A DNA stretch of 64,000 bases from Doryteuthis pealeii (Eukaryota; Mollusca; Cephalopoda; Myopsida; Loliginidae): assembly GCA_023376005.1 (NCBI GenBank), contig CM042141.1, positions 100,473,310 to 100,537,309 on the forward strand. The letters run 5' to 3'. The translations under genes and the position numbers were made by a program. This document shows, one piece after another, positions 9,646 to 20,323 of this stretch; the stretch's first letter is position 1; each line of letters starts with the position of its first letter. A model generated the notes under the pieces. The model was not told the origin of the DNA. It ran no database searches and saw only the letters and a list, made by a program, of their open reading frames with translations.

Positions 9646-10159
9646 ACTATTAAGTTTTCTCAGGCAATAAGATATGCATGTCATCGCTTCGTCATGAATT
9701 TTTCTTACATTATATTCCGCACGACGAAACGATATAGCCAACCAACTACCGTTCTTCTACACATCCAACCGCTCATAAATACAGACCAGTAACCCATTTG
9801 CTTGACATGTGTCTGTCTGGGAATGCATTCAGTCAGATAATAATTTACTAAAAGAAGAAAAAAGAGGCGCGTCCTTACGTTTTCGAAGGAAAGGCAGACA
9901 GGTTTTTAATTAGCTAATTACTTTTATATATATTGTCTATTGGACTGAAATGATGGCGTCTAATACAATTTATACTGGTTCCCTCATGATCTCTTCAATT
10001 AAGTAACGCTTTTTTTTTCTGTAGTGAACATGCAGAATTGCTTCTAAAAATTCAATGTTTTTTGTTGTGTAATGCGATGAACTATTCCGTTATCGCAGAA
10101 TTATTTTTACCAATTAAGATCGAGTCTTATTATCGCGACCTTCAAAAGTATGTTATTCC

Positions 10160-10990
10160 ATAGATTGATTGGTTCGTTGGTTGGTTGATCTCAGGGGATG
10201 TCAATAACGCTAATTCATTGGGAAAGTATAAAAATTAAAGTTAAGGAATTGCAGAAAGAACAACCGGGAATATAAAGTCAAGAAATAAGCAATACAACGA
10301 TATTAGAATACAACAATTTAATAATAAAGGTCCATTAAAATGGCTACAACAGACTTTTTGAGAATGTTTGTAGTTTAGGTCGGACAAGCGACCAGGTATT
10401 TTAGTTAAGAGTTCAGTTCAAGTTAAACAGCGCCAAAGTATGGTATAGCCGTAATTAGTTAGTTATTTGGTTATAGTTTAGTTTTGCAAGAATAATCCTG
10501 CCACCGTCTATAACTGAAGGTATCAATGGGCAAGCTTGTCCGAATGTTGTATCAATATCGAAGGCTCCCCAAATTTATCCTGGGCGGAAATGAAGGTAAT
10601 TATTATCGACCTTCAAGGGTTGATGACAATAATCCTCAATGTCCGAAGTTCCGAGGAATGGACGAGAATCCTTTAAGGGTTGCTATTCTGTCCGTGGTCC
10701 CAAAAACTGGTAGAAAAGGAGGGTGCGTAAAAGCACTTACCTTGTTATCCGTTAGGAACTGGTGTGAGCCAGTAGTTATCAGAAGAGGTGTTAACCCCTT
10801 AAGGGTTACTACTAGAAGAGGTCGTAGTAGCCACTGTGAGGCCTTTTATAAGGAATCTCACGTGACCTAAAGATTAGGGCAGGCTGCTGCTGATGTGTGT
10901 CGGTGAAACCCGACGCCTGTCCCCTCAGGGCTCAGGTACCAGTGTAGACCGAAGATAGTAACACAAAATTCCAATAAAAGGTATGAATCA
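10160..10990. other. Less AT-rich unique-looking sequence, no gene recognised
   Basis: An open frame of 114 codons starts at 10526, but its peptide (with repeated LRV motifs) reflects short DNA repeats of the form TTTAAGGGTT and is not a known domain. 10875-10925 can form a hairpin, with GGGCAGGC pairing to GCCTGTCC and an inner GTCGG/CCGAC stem. I cannot assign a function. Confidence 0.4.
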
Positions 10991-10999
10991 TGTTGGAAA

Positions 11000-11425
11000 T
11001 TTATCAACTTAATTCCACATAAAAAGAGACATACTTTTTTTTTTTTTATCTCCGGTAGCGCAGTTACTCATCTAGACATATTCCATATAAGAAACCTTAA
11101 AATCAATTAACAAGGCAATACATCAGACAGATTTTCATTAAACATGAGATGTGCGTTTTTATTTACAGACTGACTGAAAAAGGGTCAAAGGGCAAGTAAC
11201 TCATCCTGTACCAAAAAACTGGATCCGGGGCAGGTAACTTCTGACCCGACTATTATTACAGTCTGTTAGTTTTAACAAGCACTGACGCAAATCCAACTAC
11301 TCCCACTCCAGCTAAGGATAAATAGTAGGGCAGACTGGGCTCTTTAATCTTGGTTTGACAACCGATCTGGGAGAAGGAAAAATTTGTTAATTCAAACCTG
11401 TTAAACTCCGCTTAAAAAATTGACC
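11000..11425 (+). repeat. Dispersed repeat ending in a SINE body
   Basis: AACTTAATTCCACATAAAAA, CTGACCCGACTATTATTAC and neighbouring blocks match 17335-17650 in order. 11300-11425 then carries the recurrent SINE body: TAAATAGTAGGGCAGACTGG, GGAGAAGGAAAA, AATTCAAACCTGTTAAACTC. Confidence 0.65.
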
Positions 11426-11460
11426 ACAATTGTGTCACATCCTACTCGTGCGGAAGGGTT

Positions 11461-11462
<2 letters not shown>

Positions 11463-11527
<65 letters not shown>
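11463..11527. repeat. TA then TG compound microsatellite
   Basis: A TA run passes directly into a TG run. Confidence 0.97.
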
Positions 11528-11528
<1 letters not shown>

Positions 11529-11619
11529 CAGACTAATTTTTAGTTGGGATCAGTCTCTTACTTTTCTTATGTACAGCTCGCCATATAAGGATGTCCGTCT
11601 CACAGTGCTCACCCACTTG

Positions 11620-11960
11620 GTAACCGAGCACTAATACTCTTGGGAAAGGTATGCAGCCACCTATTTTCCCTCTAGCTATAGATAAATAGTAGGACAGACT
11701 AGGCTCTTCAGCCTTGTCTAGGCAACCAGTCTAGTAGAAGGAAAACTCTGAATTCAAACCTATTAAACCTGTTAAAGGAAGAGGCTGTTTGCATTTTACA
11801 TAGCACTAATAATCTTGGGAAAGGTATGAATCCAACTATCCTTCCTCCAGCTATGGGTAAATAGTAGAGCAGACTGAGTTTTTCAACCTTGGTTAAGCAA
11901 CCAGTCTAAGAAAAGGAAAACTCTGAATTAAAACCTGTTAAATTCCGTTTAAAAATGATG
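11620..11960 (+). mobile_element. Two SINE bodies in tandem
   Basis: The body AATACTCTTGGGAAAGGTAT through AGTAGGACAGACTAGG, GGCAACCAGTCTAG, GAAGGAAAACTCTGAATT and AACCTATTAAACC occurs twice (11625-11790 and 11805-11960). The same body sits downstream of a tRNA head at 19071-19310 and repeats at 20690-21290. Confidence 0.75.
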
Positions 11961-11997
11961 TGTCGCATTCTGATCGTTTGGTTGAGTAAATACATAC

Positions 11998-12245
11998 AAG
12001 GTGTGTCAAAAAAATATCGAGATTTTTTGTACTTTTGTCACACCTTGTATTCTGAAAAAAAATAACATTTCATTCATTCATTTTTTAGAATACAAGGTGT
12101 GTAAAAAAGTACCAAGTAGTAAAGCTGTATTTACCAAGATAGAAATGAATAATGAATAGAACGTTATTTTTTTTTTCAGAATACAAAGTGTGTCAAAATG
12201 TACAAAAAACCTTGATACTTTTTTGATACACCTTTGTATATTACA
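11998..12245. mobile_element. Mariner-like MITE with nested ends
   Basis: ACAAGGTGTGTCAAAAAAAT-type termini recur here in both orientations, including ACACCTTGTATTCTG and ATACAAGGTGTG. The first inner pair folds around 12030-12110. A second copy with the same ends is at 60238-60402. Short TA-flanked inverted ends of this kind are typical of Tc1/mariner-derived MITEs. Confidence 0.6.
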
Positions 12246-12289
12246 TTTACTAGATATTCTCACAGCAAAAATTCGCTGTATCGACCGTT

Positions 12290-13040
12290 TAAACGTGCCC
12301 TTGTGGAATAGGCCAACTGTACATCTGCCGAGTGATGAGGCTCCCATTTCCCAGTGGAGCCACCTGTTGGTCGTGATAGCGACATTAATGCACGAGGACG
12401 CGATTGTGGTAGCAGAGCAGTCCATGACACCGGTGCACACGTGATCTGAAACACTCTACTTTGTTCGTTAATTGGATTAGACGTGAGGTCGGAAAGGCCC
12501 CTCTGATCAATAGGCTGGACACGTCAAGCCCTAGCACCTATATGATTGCCCCAACTTCGGTCCTAACTTGGACTAGGGGAGCGATAGGAGAGACCTAATC
12601 CGATCAATCGGTTGGTCATGTCAGTCCCTAACAACTATATTAAAACCAACCGTATTCTTCGAATTTCTCTCATGGTAAACAAACACACAGACCTTTTATC
12701 GTATAGGTACCAGAAGGCTATGGCTGAGGGTCACCCACTAGTTTATTGATACACATAAAGTTATTTCTTCAGATTTATGAAGTTAATGAAAAATATTTCT
12801 ACCAATTTGTTAATACACATAAAATTAATAAAAGATCTAACATAGATATTTCCATCATATATGTGCTAGAAGGCATTGGTTGAGGGCCTTGGTGTTCTGG
12901 CTATGATGCTAAATTGCATCTAGTAGTGATATTTCAATTCTGGAGCTCTGATGGGTGTGGTGTACCCTTTCATTGCCATTACTCGCAGGTCCACTTTGAT
13001 AATATTTATTAGGGTCCCATCTATGGGTCAAATAGGTATT
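12290..13040 (+). mobile_element. Composite SINE-like repeat, two fragments
   Basis: 12290-12560 holds GAGCAGTCCATGACACC, ACTCTACTTTG and GGAAAGGCCCCTCTGATCA. A second partial copy follows from 12560. 12690-13040 holds the TTTTATCGTATAGGTACCAGAAGGC to GGGTCCCATCTATGGG half, in the body-then-tail orientation. A 45-bp minisatellite-like stretch interrupts it at 12745-12835. Confidence 0.55.
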
Positions 13041-13139
13041 GTTATGCACACACACTCGTTAGGGACGACCAGTGTACCTCCGCAACATGAAATAACAAAA
13101 AAAAAAATAACAAAAGGTCCCAGATGTAAAAATAAATAA

Positions 13140-13955
13140 TACAAAACGGATGGAATTCAAGACTTTTCTCTTTGCTTTCGTGAAAGGAGAGAAGACCGAT
13201 GAATGGCAACAATCCTGAATGACGAAGAACGACCAGGATTTCGGATAAACACATGAACATTTATTAACATTTAATTATAATTTGTTTGTATAAAAAAAGG
13301 GTAAATGCATATATACAAATCTACACGGGATCAGGGGAGTAAAATGAATATATGATTCCTATTGTTAAAATGGGCGAGCAATTGAACATATACATATATC
13401 AACCATATTAACATTACATAAAATATATGACAGACAATAGGAATTCACAGAATAGAAAATATATGTTTTGTTTTTGTTTTTTTGTTAACTCACTGTGACG
13501 TTGTAACTCGAGAAGAAATTCCTTTTAAAAAAATGTTCATTTCCTTTACTCTTTTTTTTTTATCAACGGTGATTCGTTCTTTCCATCCAAAATGAATTAG
13601 CTTTAATTCGTAGTAAAATGTCTTTAATTCTTTCGTCCGCCCGTTTTTCGATCCAAGTATCGAATTTTGCAGAGCAAGAAATTTTCAGGTGCTGACCGTC
13701 GGTGATTCTTTCAACTGTGTCTTGCCTTGCGCAATTTCTTCCCGCGAAAAGCCGTCTCAATTGTTGTCATAGCGACAATCCGGGGTAAGGTGTACTCTTA
13801 GGGTCGCGGGTCACAATTGAAATCCACATGCATACTTTCCCCATCACCTAAGGTGTAGGTGTGTGGGGGAGTACAATTGTCTTCTAAGTACATAGGTAGT
13901 AGGAGGAATGTTAACATTCCTTCATAAAAAAATACAAGACCGTTGAATCTTACTT
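13140..13955. other. AT-rich sequence without a recognised gene
   Basis: An open minus frame at 13563-13760 has a non-repetitive, amphipathic-looking peptide (KFDTWIEKRADERIKDILLR), but it lacks an ATG at its open end and resembles no family I know. GTTGTCATAGCGAC at 13763-13776 is a degenerate X-box-like site. Confidence 0.3.
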
Positions 13956-14214
13956 CCTTTGCTCACCACACACATTTGGGTTTCTTTTCTTTTTATTTCT
14001 TTCTTTCAGATAAAGTTTTCTTATAATTCTAGCATATGTATACTGGTTGATGTACCAGCGATATGTCACAGTATGATAATGAAAATTGTTTCTGCCAAAA
14101 CAAACAAAAAATATTTTCCCACAGACTATCCGCTTACATTAATATATGTTAAAAAGAGAAAAAACAAAACAACAAAAGGGTTAATATGCCATTGAATAAA
14201 ATAACCAAACAACA

Positions 14215-14331
14215 AAAATTATTTCTACCAATTCATTAATTCACAAAGTTAATGAAAATTATTTCTACCAATTTATTGATACACATAAAATTAATGAAAA
14301 TTATTTGTACCAATCTTTTAATACACATATA
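14215..14331. repeat. Minisatellite of about 45 bp
   Basis: Three copies of ATTATTTCTACCAATTTATT followed by ATACACATAAAATTAATGAA. Isolated units also lie at 12750-12830, 14690-14725 and 15165-15200, next to or interrupted by SINEs. Confidence 0.8.
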
Positions 14332-14588
14332 GGGCCGAGTTAGCTCAGTCGGTAGAGTGTTCGGCTAGAAACCACAAGGTTCCTAGTTCGATACCGGCCC
14401 TCGCCAACTCATTGTATGAGTAGCACAGGGATCTGTGCGGTAAAGTAAGGAGCTGATGGTAGGTGTGGCGCTCCACCTCAGACGCAAAAAAAACAATCTC
14501 CTTGCTCTAGCGCTAGTGAAAAGAGGATAGACTCCCTTGCTGATTGGCTGGTACCGACTTTAGGCCACCCTGACGACTTTACTTATTA
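14332..14588 (+). mobile_element. tRNA-derived SINE, copy 1
   Basis: The head GGGCCGAGTTAGCTCAGTCG contains an A-box (TAGCTCAGTCGG), and CTAGTTCGATACCGG contains a B-box; together they are the RNA polymerase III internal promoter. The body ATGAGTAGCACAGGGATC, GGTGTGGCGCTCCACCTCAG and CAATCTCCTTG ends in TACCGACTTTA and GACTTTACTT. Other copies are at 15704, 22872, 50283 and 55493. Confidence 0.9.
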
Positions 14589-14721
14589 ATACACATGGAG
14601 TTAAAAGAAAAAAAGAAAAAAAATTAGCATTAAATAGCCCAAAAGGGTTTGATATGCCATTGAACAAAATAACCAAACATCAACAAAAATTATTTCTACC
14701 AATTTATTGATACACATAAAA

Positions 14722-14894
14722 TTAATAATGGAGATTTGCTTCCGGTTTTTGTCTGTAACAAAAACTATGTCACTGCTTACGTCACACTGCCTAAAATCGT
14801 CATAAATAGAATACACTCAAAATTTGAGCATGCAATGTTAGACAGTCCTCATTGTTTTAATAAATACATACCTGGTATTATCTATCTATCTATA

Positions 14895-14951
<57 letters not shown>

Positions 14952-15152
14952 AGTTATCAGAACTAAGTTTCCATTTTAATTTTTTAATTTTTTACTCCTT
15001 TAATAAATTTATTTTATTTTTACTCCTTTAATAAATTTGATGATTTTACTTTACTTATGATACAAACTCTCTGATATTAAATTTTCAACTCCCATCCCCT
15101 CAGACAATATTTATTTTACGTCGCCCAGAGGGCGTTTTTTTTATTTTGCTAG
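14722..15152 (+). mobile_element. Non-autonomous Helitron-like element with internal TA array
   Basis: The 5' end (ATTAATAATGGAGATTTGC) lacks the first bases of the family. The 3' end has the hairpin CGCCCAGAGGGCG, a T-run and CTAG followed by T. It contains a TA microsatellite at 14897-14947. The order of internal blocks (TCACTGCTTACGTCAC, CTCAAAATTTGAGCATG, ACTCCTTTAATAAATTTGAT) matches 28236-28677 reversed. Confidence 0.8.
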
Positions 15153-15344
15153 TAAAATTAATAAAAATTATTTCTACTAATTCAATACTACATGGAGTTA
15201 AATGATATAGGAGAATAAAAAAGAACAAAATTTACATTAAATAACCCACAAGACTTGATAGACCATTTAAAACCAACTAACCAAACGTTTTAAACACGCA
15301 AAGAAAACTTGTTTTTTTTTTCATCAATCATTTATAAGAAAAAC

Positions 15345-15700
15345 CTAACAAGAGTAGTTCAACAATAAGAATATAGTTGACAAAGAACTGGTTAAAGTAG
15401 AGCGCTTCTCCCATAAGTAATGGCCGAAACCTGATAACGATAATATTGAATATTCTGAAATATTTCGAACATAACAACAATACATGCTCGTACGAGTTTG
15501 TGCAGTTTTAAACAAGTAAATTAGGTTGTCGCTACAGGACGATTGAACCAGCTTAGTTACTAATTGAAGATACAAGTATTCACAGAACAGTTGTCGGGTC
15601 GGTGATGATAATGTCCACAAAAACGTTTGAAAGAAATGTCAATAGCTAAGACAGGGAGAGAAAAACAATAATGTTTAGGTTAAAAATCGCCAATTTATTT
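15345..15700. other. Unassigned sequence between elements
   Basis: I see no gene or repeat that I can name. The open minus frame at 15345-15620 has no recognisable motif. Confidence 0.3.
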
Positions 15701-15703
15701 TGA

Positions 15704-16087
15704 CAATAGCTCACTCAGTCGGTAGAACACCTGCCCAGGAATCGCAAGGTTCCTAGTTCAATACCGTTCCCTGTCAACTCAGCGCATGAGTAGCACAGAT
15801 TGGGTATTCTGATATGTGCGGTAAAATAGGGAGCTGGTGGTGGGTGTGGCGCTCCACATCAGCAAATACAATCTCCTTGGTCTAGCCCTAGCGAAAATGG
15901 GATAGACTCCCTCGCTGTACCGGCTGATTGGGTATTCTGATATGTGCGGTAAAGTAGGGAGCTGGTGGTGGGTGTGGCGCTCCACATCAGCAAATACAAT
16001 CTCCTTGGTCTAGCGCTAGCGAAAATGGGATAGACTCCCTTGCTGTACCGGCTGATACCGACAATAGTCAATTCCACGAACTTTACT
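15704..16087 (+). mobile_element. tRNA-derived SINE, copy 2, with internal duplication
   Basis: The head AATAGCTCACTCAGTCGG and the B-box-like AGTTCAATACC are weakened. A segment of about 125 bp (GATTGGGTATTCTGATATGT to GCTGTACCGGCTG) is present twice, at about 15795-15925 and 15925-16050, nearly identical. This is an internal tandem duplication within one SINE. Confidence 0.88.
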
Positions 16088-16609
16088 TATGGTTAAATAT
16101 ACAAGGGAATGAAGGGTAAAATTCTTCTGTGTGTATGAGATTATATTCCTTTCTTGATACGGTTCTCCCCTTAGGCGCTAGGTGGCATTGCAACCAGCTT
16201 ATAAAAGAGAAAGAGCCAAAGTGTCTCTTAGACACACCGGCGTTCAAGGTAACACATTGTAGCATTTGTAGTTGCAGAGGATACAGTCCGCATATTCTAT
16301 GCCCGCCGACAGGGCGGCTATAACGCCGCCTAAACAACTGATATATTCATAATTTTTACGAAAAAGATTCTTTAAAGAAAATAACTTTCCCATGGGAACC
16401 ACACCTTCCAAATAAGCGAATAAAAATTCATTGTTGAATAATTGCAGAAAAAAAAACTGAGCAATCAGAATATCGGTTATAGAGTTCGAATCTAGCGCTT
16501 GGTAGTTACGTTTGGGCACACAGTAGAGAATGAGTCTCTCGAAGTCGTTTTTTTTTTCTTTTAAATTTATATGGCTGTAGATTATATAGTTCAGATGTAG
16601 TATAAAAAA

Positions 16610-16870
16610 GGTCGTATAACAACTAAATCGGTTAAAGAGCTAATCCCAATCCAGCAGTGTTGGATTCTTTAGGAACCGACAGTGGTGTATAAACGAGGGA
16701 GAAGAAAGCAATTGAAAATTGAGCCGGTTTCTATATGGCTGCTGCTGCTGATATTGCTCGGTTGCATGACAACTAAATCAATTAAAGAGCTAATTACAAT
16801 CCGGTATTTAATTTTTTCTTCGTTTTGGACTCATCAGGAGCCAATAGTGGTGCATAAATTTTCTGTTCTG
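16610..16870 (-). repeat. 165-bp direct duplication with hammerhead-like core remnants
   Basis: ACAACTAAATC, TTAAAGAGCTAAT and GTGGTG-ATAAA recur about 165 bp apart. On the minus strand one copy has CCTGATGAGTCC and the other CCTAAAGAATCC followed by a GGAT partner, positions where a hammerhead core and stem II would lie. The GAAA box is not preserved (TGGG or TGTA instead). This is a weak, decayed candidate only. Confidence 0.3.
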
Positions 16871-16894
16871 TTACGACATTCAACATGGGTCGAT

Positions 16895-17215
16895 TCACCG
16901 GACTCCAACCAACGAATTCACTTGTAGTGAGTTCATGGAAGTAGTAACAAGAGAATATAAAATTAACAAGCGGTCCCCAAACCCCACATACATATCCCGG
17001 TCAGAGGAAGGAGATGCCCTTGTTTGCCGCAGATTTTCCACAGAAGAAGTGACAAGTACGCCAAAAGCCGTTGATTCCTGACGATGATGGAGATGCTCTT
17101 TTGGGTTTTCGCCAGAGCACCTTTGGCCGGGTTGTGACCCTAATGCCACTAGGTGCCAGACTTGTCCACCTTGGGTGACTCTATCTGGAACTTTAGTTCC
17201 CGACGGCATGGCTCT
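16895..17215 (+). other. Possible decayed mobile-element coding segment
   Basis: On the + strand the frame around 17110-17220 reads CDPNATRCQTCPPWVTLSGT, a Cys-rich peptide that looks like coding sequence, but I cannot place it in a family. The minus-strand frame covering the same DNA is most likely its shadow. Confidence 0.25.
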
Positions 17216-17334
17216 GACACTATCAAGTTTATACGGTGTATAAATAAAGGAAGAAAAAGTTTGTCATAAGTCAATGTAAAAGTGTAGAAGTTTATAGACT
17301 ACACTATCTCTGAACTAACTCAGTTTTTTTTTTA

Positions 17335-17650
17335 AATTTACGAACCTAATTCCACATAAAAAAAACATACCTATTTATTTCCGGAAAGCTCAGATACTCA
17401 TATATTCCAGGCAGGAGACTTTAAATTCAATCAACAATCATGAGGACGACTTTTTAAGACACGCGAGATGTTCGTTTTTATCAACAGGGACTAACTAAAA
17501 AGCTAAGGACCAAATAATCTGACCCCTATACAAAAATGGGATTCGGAGCAGATAACTCTGACCCGACAATTATTACTATCTGTGAGTTCTATCTAACCAG
17601 AGTGAATTTTAACACTTTTGTGCCGATCCAATAAGCAATCACCAACGTGA
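17335..17650 (+). repeat. Dispersed repeat, second copy of 11000-11290
   Basis: CCTAATTCCACATAAAAAAA, GAGATGTTCGTTTTTAT and AACTCTGACCCGACAATTAT match 11000-11290 in the same order. Confidence 0.65.
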
Positions 17651-17693
17651 ACTTTATTCGTATAATTATCTGACAATCACTGTTCTGTTCAGA

Positions 17694-17721
17694 CACACAC
17701 ACACACACACACACACACACA

Positions 17722-17761
<40 letters not shown>
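17694..17761. repeat. CA then TA compound microsatellite
   Basis: A CA run followed by a TA run ends directly at the hammerhead element at 17767. Confidence 0.97.
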
Positions 17762-17764
<3 letters not shown>

Positions 17765-17766
17765 AT

Positions 17767-17808
17767 CCACAAACACGTGTTTCGACTTATCAAGTCTCTT
17801 CAGTGTGG
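17767..17808 (-). ncRNA. Type I hammerhead ribozyme (single copy)
   Basis: On the minus strand, stem I CCACA (17808-17804) pairs with TGTGG (17771-17767). The core is CTGAAGA (17803-17797). Stem II GACTT/AAGTC has the loop GAT. GAAA is at 17783-17780. Stem III is A-C-A paired with T-G-T around a CG loop, then U-U at the cleavage site. Position 7 of the core is A instead of U, a position known to tolerate change. All helices are complete. A TA microsatellite follows the ribozyme. Fold judged by eye. Confidence 0.8.
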
Positions 17809-17949
17809 CTAGACATTTTGTGAGCTACCTACAGCCGAGTTAAAAATCCGATCGTTTCAGCAGCAGTCGGACAGCTTACCTTCTCGGCTATCATCACCCA
17901 CACAATATGAAGGGGGTTTTAACTGTTTTAATACACACATATGTATGTG

Positions 17950-18039
17950 TGTAAAGGCCGCCATAGAGTGCTCCATTCCATTTTATAGGAGAGCGTTGCG
18001 TATATGCTTTAGTTGGCGGCCGTCAGCGAGATCCCCTTC

Positions 18040-18079
<40 letters not shown>

Positions 18080-18130
18080 AAAACTAGCTTAAACGCCACT
18101 ATATCAGGCGGCAATAAAGCTAGCTCCTCT
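17950..18130. other. Two short inverted repeats around a TA array
   Basis: GGCCGCCA at 17957 pairs with TGGCGGCC at 18015. Beyond the TA run (18043-18077), CTAGCTT and CGCC pair with GGCG and AAGCTAG at about 18085-18122. The function is unknown. Confidence 0.4.
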
Positions 18131-18732
18131 GGAGAGCTCATGTTTGAGCCCTCAGACCAACAATGACACTTTATGCATTGAGTGCATATCAAATTTTATT
18201 AAACTTGAACAATATTAATCTTTTATAAGTAGGTCCTTACTTTCCATCCAAACAATTATTTCTATTTCATGGATGACTCTCGATGAATTTCGTAATCAAT
18301 TATTCCCAAATTTATTTCCAAGTTATAAAAATTATTATGGTACAAAAAAATTCGTCGCAAAAAAAAAAAAAAAAATCACGTAAAAATCGCTGAAAACAAT
18401 TGCAGTAATTGGAAATTGGGAAATAAAATCTCAGGATTGCGGGACCGTATTATACCCGGAATGTTTTTAATTTGCTCAAGAGCTAGGCCTAATTCCAAAA
18501 TTGTATTATATGCTGGATACGGCCTCTAGGAGTAAAGTTGAAAAAAAATGTGACCCACTGATATTATTATTTATTAAATATCATTATTATCAAAGACATA
18601 CAACAGACAAATAATATTACATAAAACATTATTTCCTTTGTTCATTAACACACAGAAGTATTAAATCACACTGAATGTCATTTTTTAAATCCTTTAATAT
18701 TTTTATATAACAGGGCTAACTACTAAATATGC

Positions 18733-19015
18733 TAATGTCCTGGGTATGACGTTAAACTGCGTTTAATGGTGAAGTTCCGATTTTGGAGCTCTGGGGAGTG
18801 TGGAGAACCCCTTCATCACCAATGCTCCCAGGTCCACCCTGACCCGGAGTGGTAGTACCCGTTAGGGTCCCATCTATGGGTTAAATAGAAACAAATGAGT
18901 TTAATTTTTTTTTAAATGAGTTAAAAAATGAATACCCATCAAGCATGAATAGAACAAAACATCTTCGGCATCAAATAATCCAACGAGAGTTGACATGCCG
19001 TTAAATTCAATAAGC
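18733..19015 (+). mobile_element. Composite SINE-like repeat, 3' half
   Basis: GTCCTGGGTATGACGTTAAA, TTCCGATTTTGGAGCTCTGG, GGAGTGGTAGTACCCGTTAG and GTCCCATCTATGGGTTAAAT lead into the tail module CTTCGGCATCAAATAATCC and TTGACATGCCGTTAAAT. Confidence 0.75.
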
Positions 19016-19020
19016 AAAAA

Positions 19021-19620
19021 CAAACTAAATGCTAATTAGAATACTTCACTCTTTCCTAAATAAAACGGAAGGAGTCCCAATGGCGTAGTGGCCAATGTAC
19101 TGGACTGCAAAACCGTAGTAAGCAAGTTCGAACTCCAGTCATGCTGTTATGTTCACTCTTGGACAAATACTCTTGGGAAAGGTATGACCCCCTTAACCCC
19201 ACCTCAGCTATGAGTTAAATAGTACCACTCTACAAGGATGGTTTTGGTATTAGATAACCTACGAATGTTGAAATGCCATTAAACAAAAAAACCCCAAAAA
19301 AACCAAAGATCCTAAATAAAAACTTTAGTATCATGAACAATTGTTAACTATGAACTGAAAATTAGAATACTTCATTAGAATGGGGTTAAGGGGGTCATAC
19401 CTTTCCCAAGAGTATTTGTCCAAGAGTGAACCCCTTCATGAATAGAAGCATCAATATCATCATAGACAGAAATTAACTATGAAATGCTAATTAGAATCCT
19501 CCAGCCTTCCTAAATAGAAGCATCAGTATCATCAAGGACCGCTGTTAACTATGAAATGCTAATTAATAACCTTCAACCACTTACTAAATAGAAGCATCAG
19601 TATAATCATGGACCACTGTT
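19021..19620. repeat. Minisatellite of about 74 bp, interrupted by a SINE
   Basis: Units with CCTAAATAGAAGCATCAGTA and GTTAACTATGAAATGCTAAT recur at about 19325, 19430, 19505 and 19585. A further part-unit lies at 19021-19068, on the other side of the inserted tRNA SINE. Confidence 0.75.
19071..19312 (+). mobile_element. tRNA-derived SINE, second family
   Basis: TGGCGTAGTGGCCAATGTAC (A-box region) and AAGTTCGAACTCC (B-box) form a tRNA-like head. Then comes the body CTCTTGGGAAAGGTATGA and CAGCTATGAGTTAAATAGTA, and a degenerate shared tail (TTGGTATTAGATAACC, TTGAAATGCCATTAAAC). This copy links the free-standing bodies at 11.6-12.0 and 20.7-21.3 kb to a tRNA head. Confidence 0.8.
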
Positions 19621-19725
19621 ATTACGGGTCACCTAGTTTAGAACTAGAAATAAGATATCCCTCTTTTTTCTCTCAACTTCTTTAATTTGCCCCTCTCTAC
19701 TTTTCTTCACTCTCCTTCCCTCTCC

Positions 19726-19728
<3 letters not shown>

Positions 19729-19816
<88 letters not shown>

Positions 19817-19835
19817 TCTCTCTCTCTCTTTCTCT

Positions 19836-19896
<61 letters not shown>
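19729..19896. repeat. CT then TA compound microsatellite
   Basis: A long CT array with occasional TCT slips is followed by a TA run at 19868-19896. The associated frames are low-complexity. Confidence 0.98.
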
Positions 19897-19904
<8 letters not shown>

Positions 19905-20054
19905 CTTTTAGCTATTTTCAGCCGACAGTATATTTGGGAGAATATGTGCTTTTTAATTTTAGTCAGACCTAATTTTTGAAAGTTAATTCATTTATGTTTA
20001 ATTAGGCGGGATTTTAACTACTTAAATGTGAGGCTAAACAAATCGAGAAAAATC

Positions 20055-20098
20055 AATCTGAATATATATTTCGACCTATTAGGTCTCATCAGCAGAGC
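20055..20098 (-). ncRNA. Type I hammerhead ribozyme, P1 left arm
   Basis: Minus strand: TCTG and CAGA form stem I. The core CTGATGA is at 20092-20086. Stem II is GACC/GGTC with the loop TAATA. GAAA is at 20072-20069. Stem III is A-T-A paired with T-A-T around a TA loop, then U-U. The core is canonical. Confidence 0.85.
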
Positions 20099-20160
20099 TA
20101 TAGATACGAGGAACGCCTAGTGTGTGACTCGAACACGCTAGGCGGTCCTCGTATCTATAG

Positions 20161-20202
20161 CTCTGCTGATGAGACCTAATAGGTCGAAATATATATTCAG
20201 GG
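20161..20202 (+). ncRNA. Type I hammerhead ribozyme, P1 right arm
   Basis: Stem I CTCTG (20161-20165) pairs with CAGGG (20198-20202, one G-U). Core CTGATGA 20166-20172; stem II GACC/GGTC; GAAA 20186-20189; stem III 189-191 with 194-196; predicted cleavage after T20197. All conserved core bases are present. Confidence 0.88.
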
Positions 20203-20323
20203 ATTGATTTTTTCTCGATTTGTTTAGCCTCACATTTAAGTAGTTAAAATCCCACCTAATTAAACATAAATGAATTAACTTTCAAAAATTAGGTCTGACT
20301 AAAATTAAAAAGCACATATTCTC

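Noticed and set aside
10526..10870. 114-codon frame
   Set aside because: Peptide has only short repeated LRV motifs produced by DNA repeats; no known family or transcript signal.
10875..10925. Hammerhead-like CTGATG ... GAAAC
   Set aside because: The strongest pairing (GTCGG with CCGAC, GGGCAGGC with GCCTGTCC) is incompatible with the hammerhead layout, and the core reads CTGATGT.
14332..14405. Functional tRNA gene
   Set aside because: A- and B-boxes are present but the acceptor stem does not close and the sequence continues into a repeated SINE body found five times.
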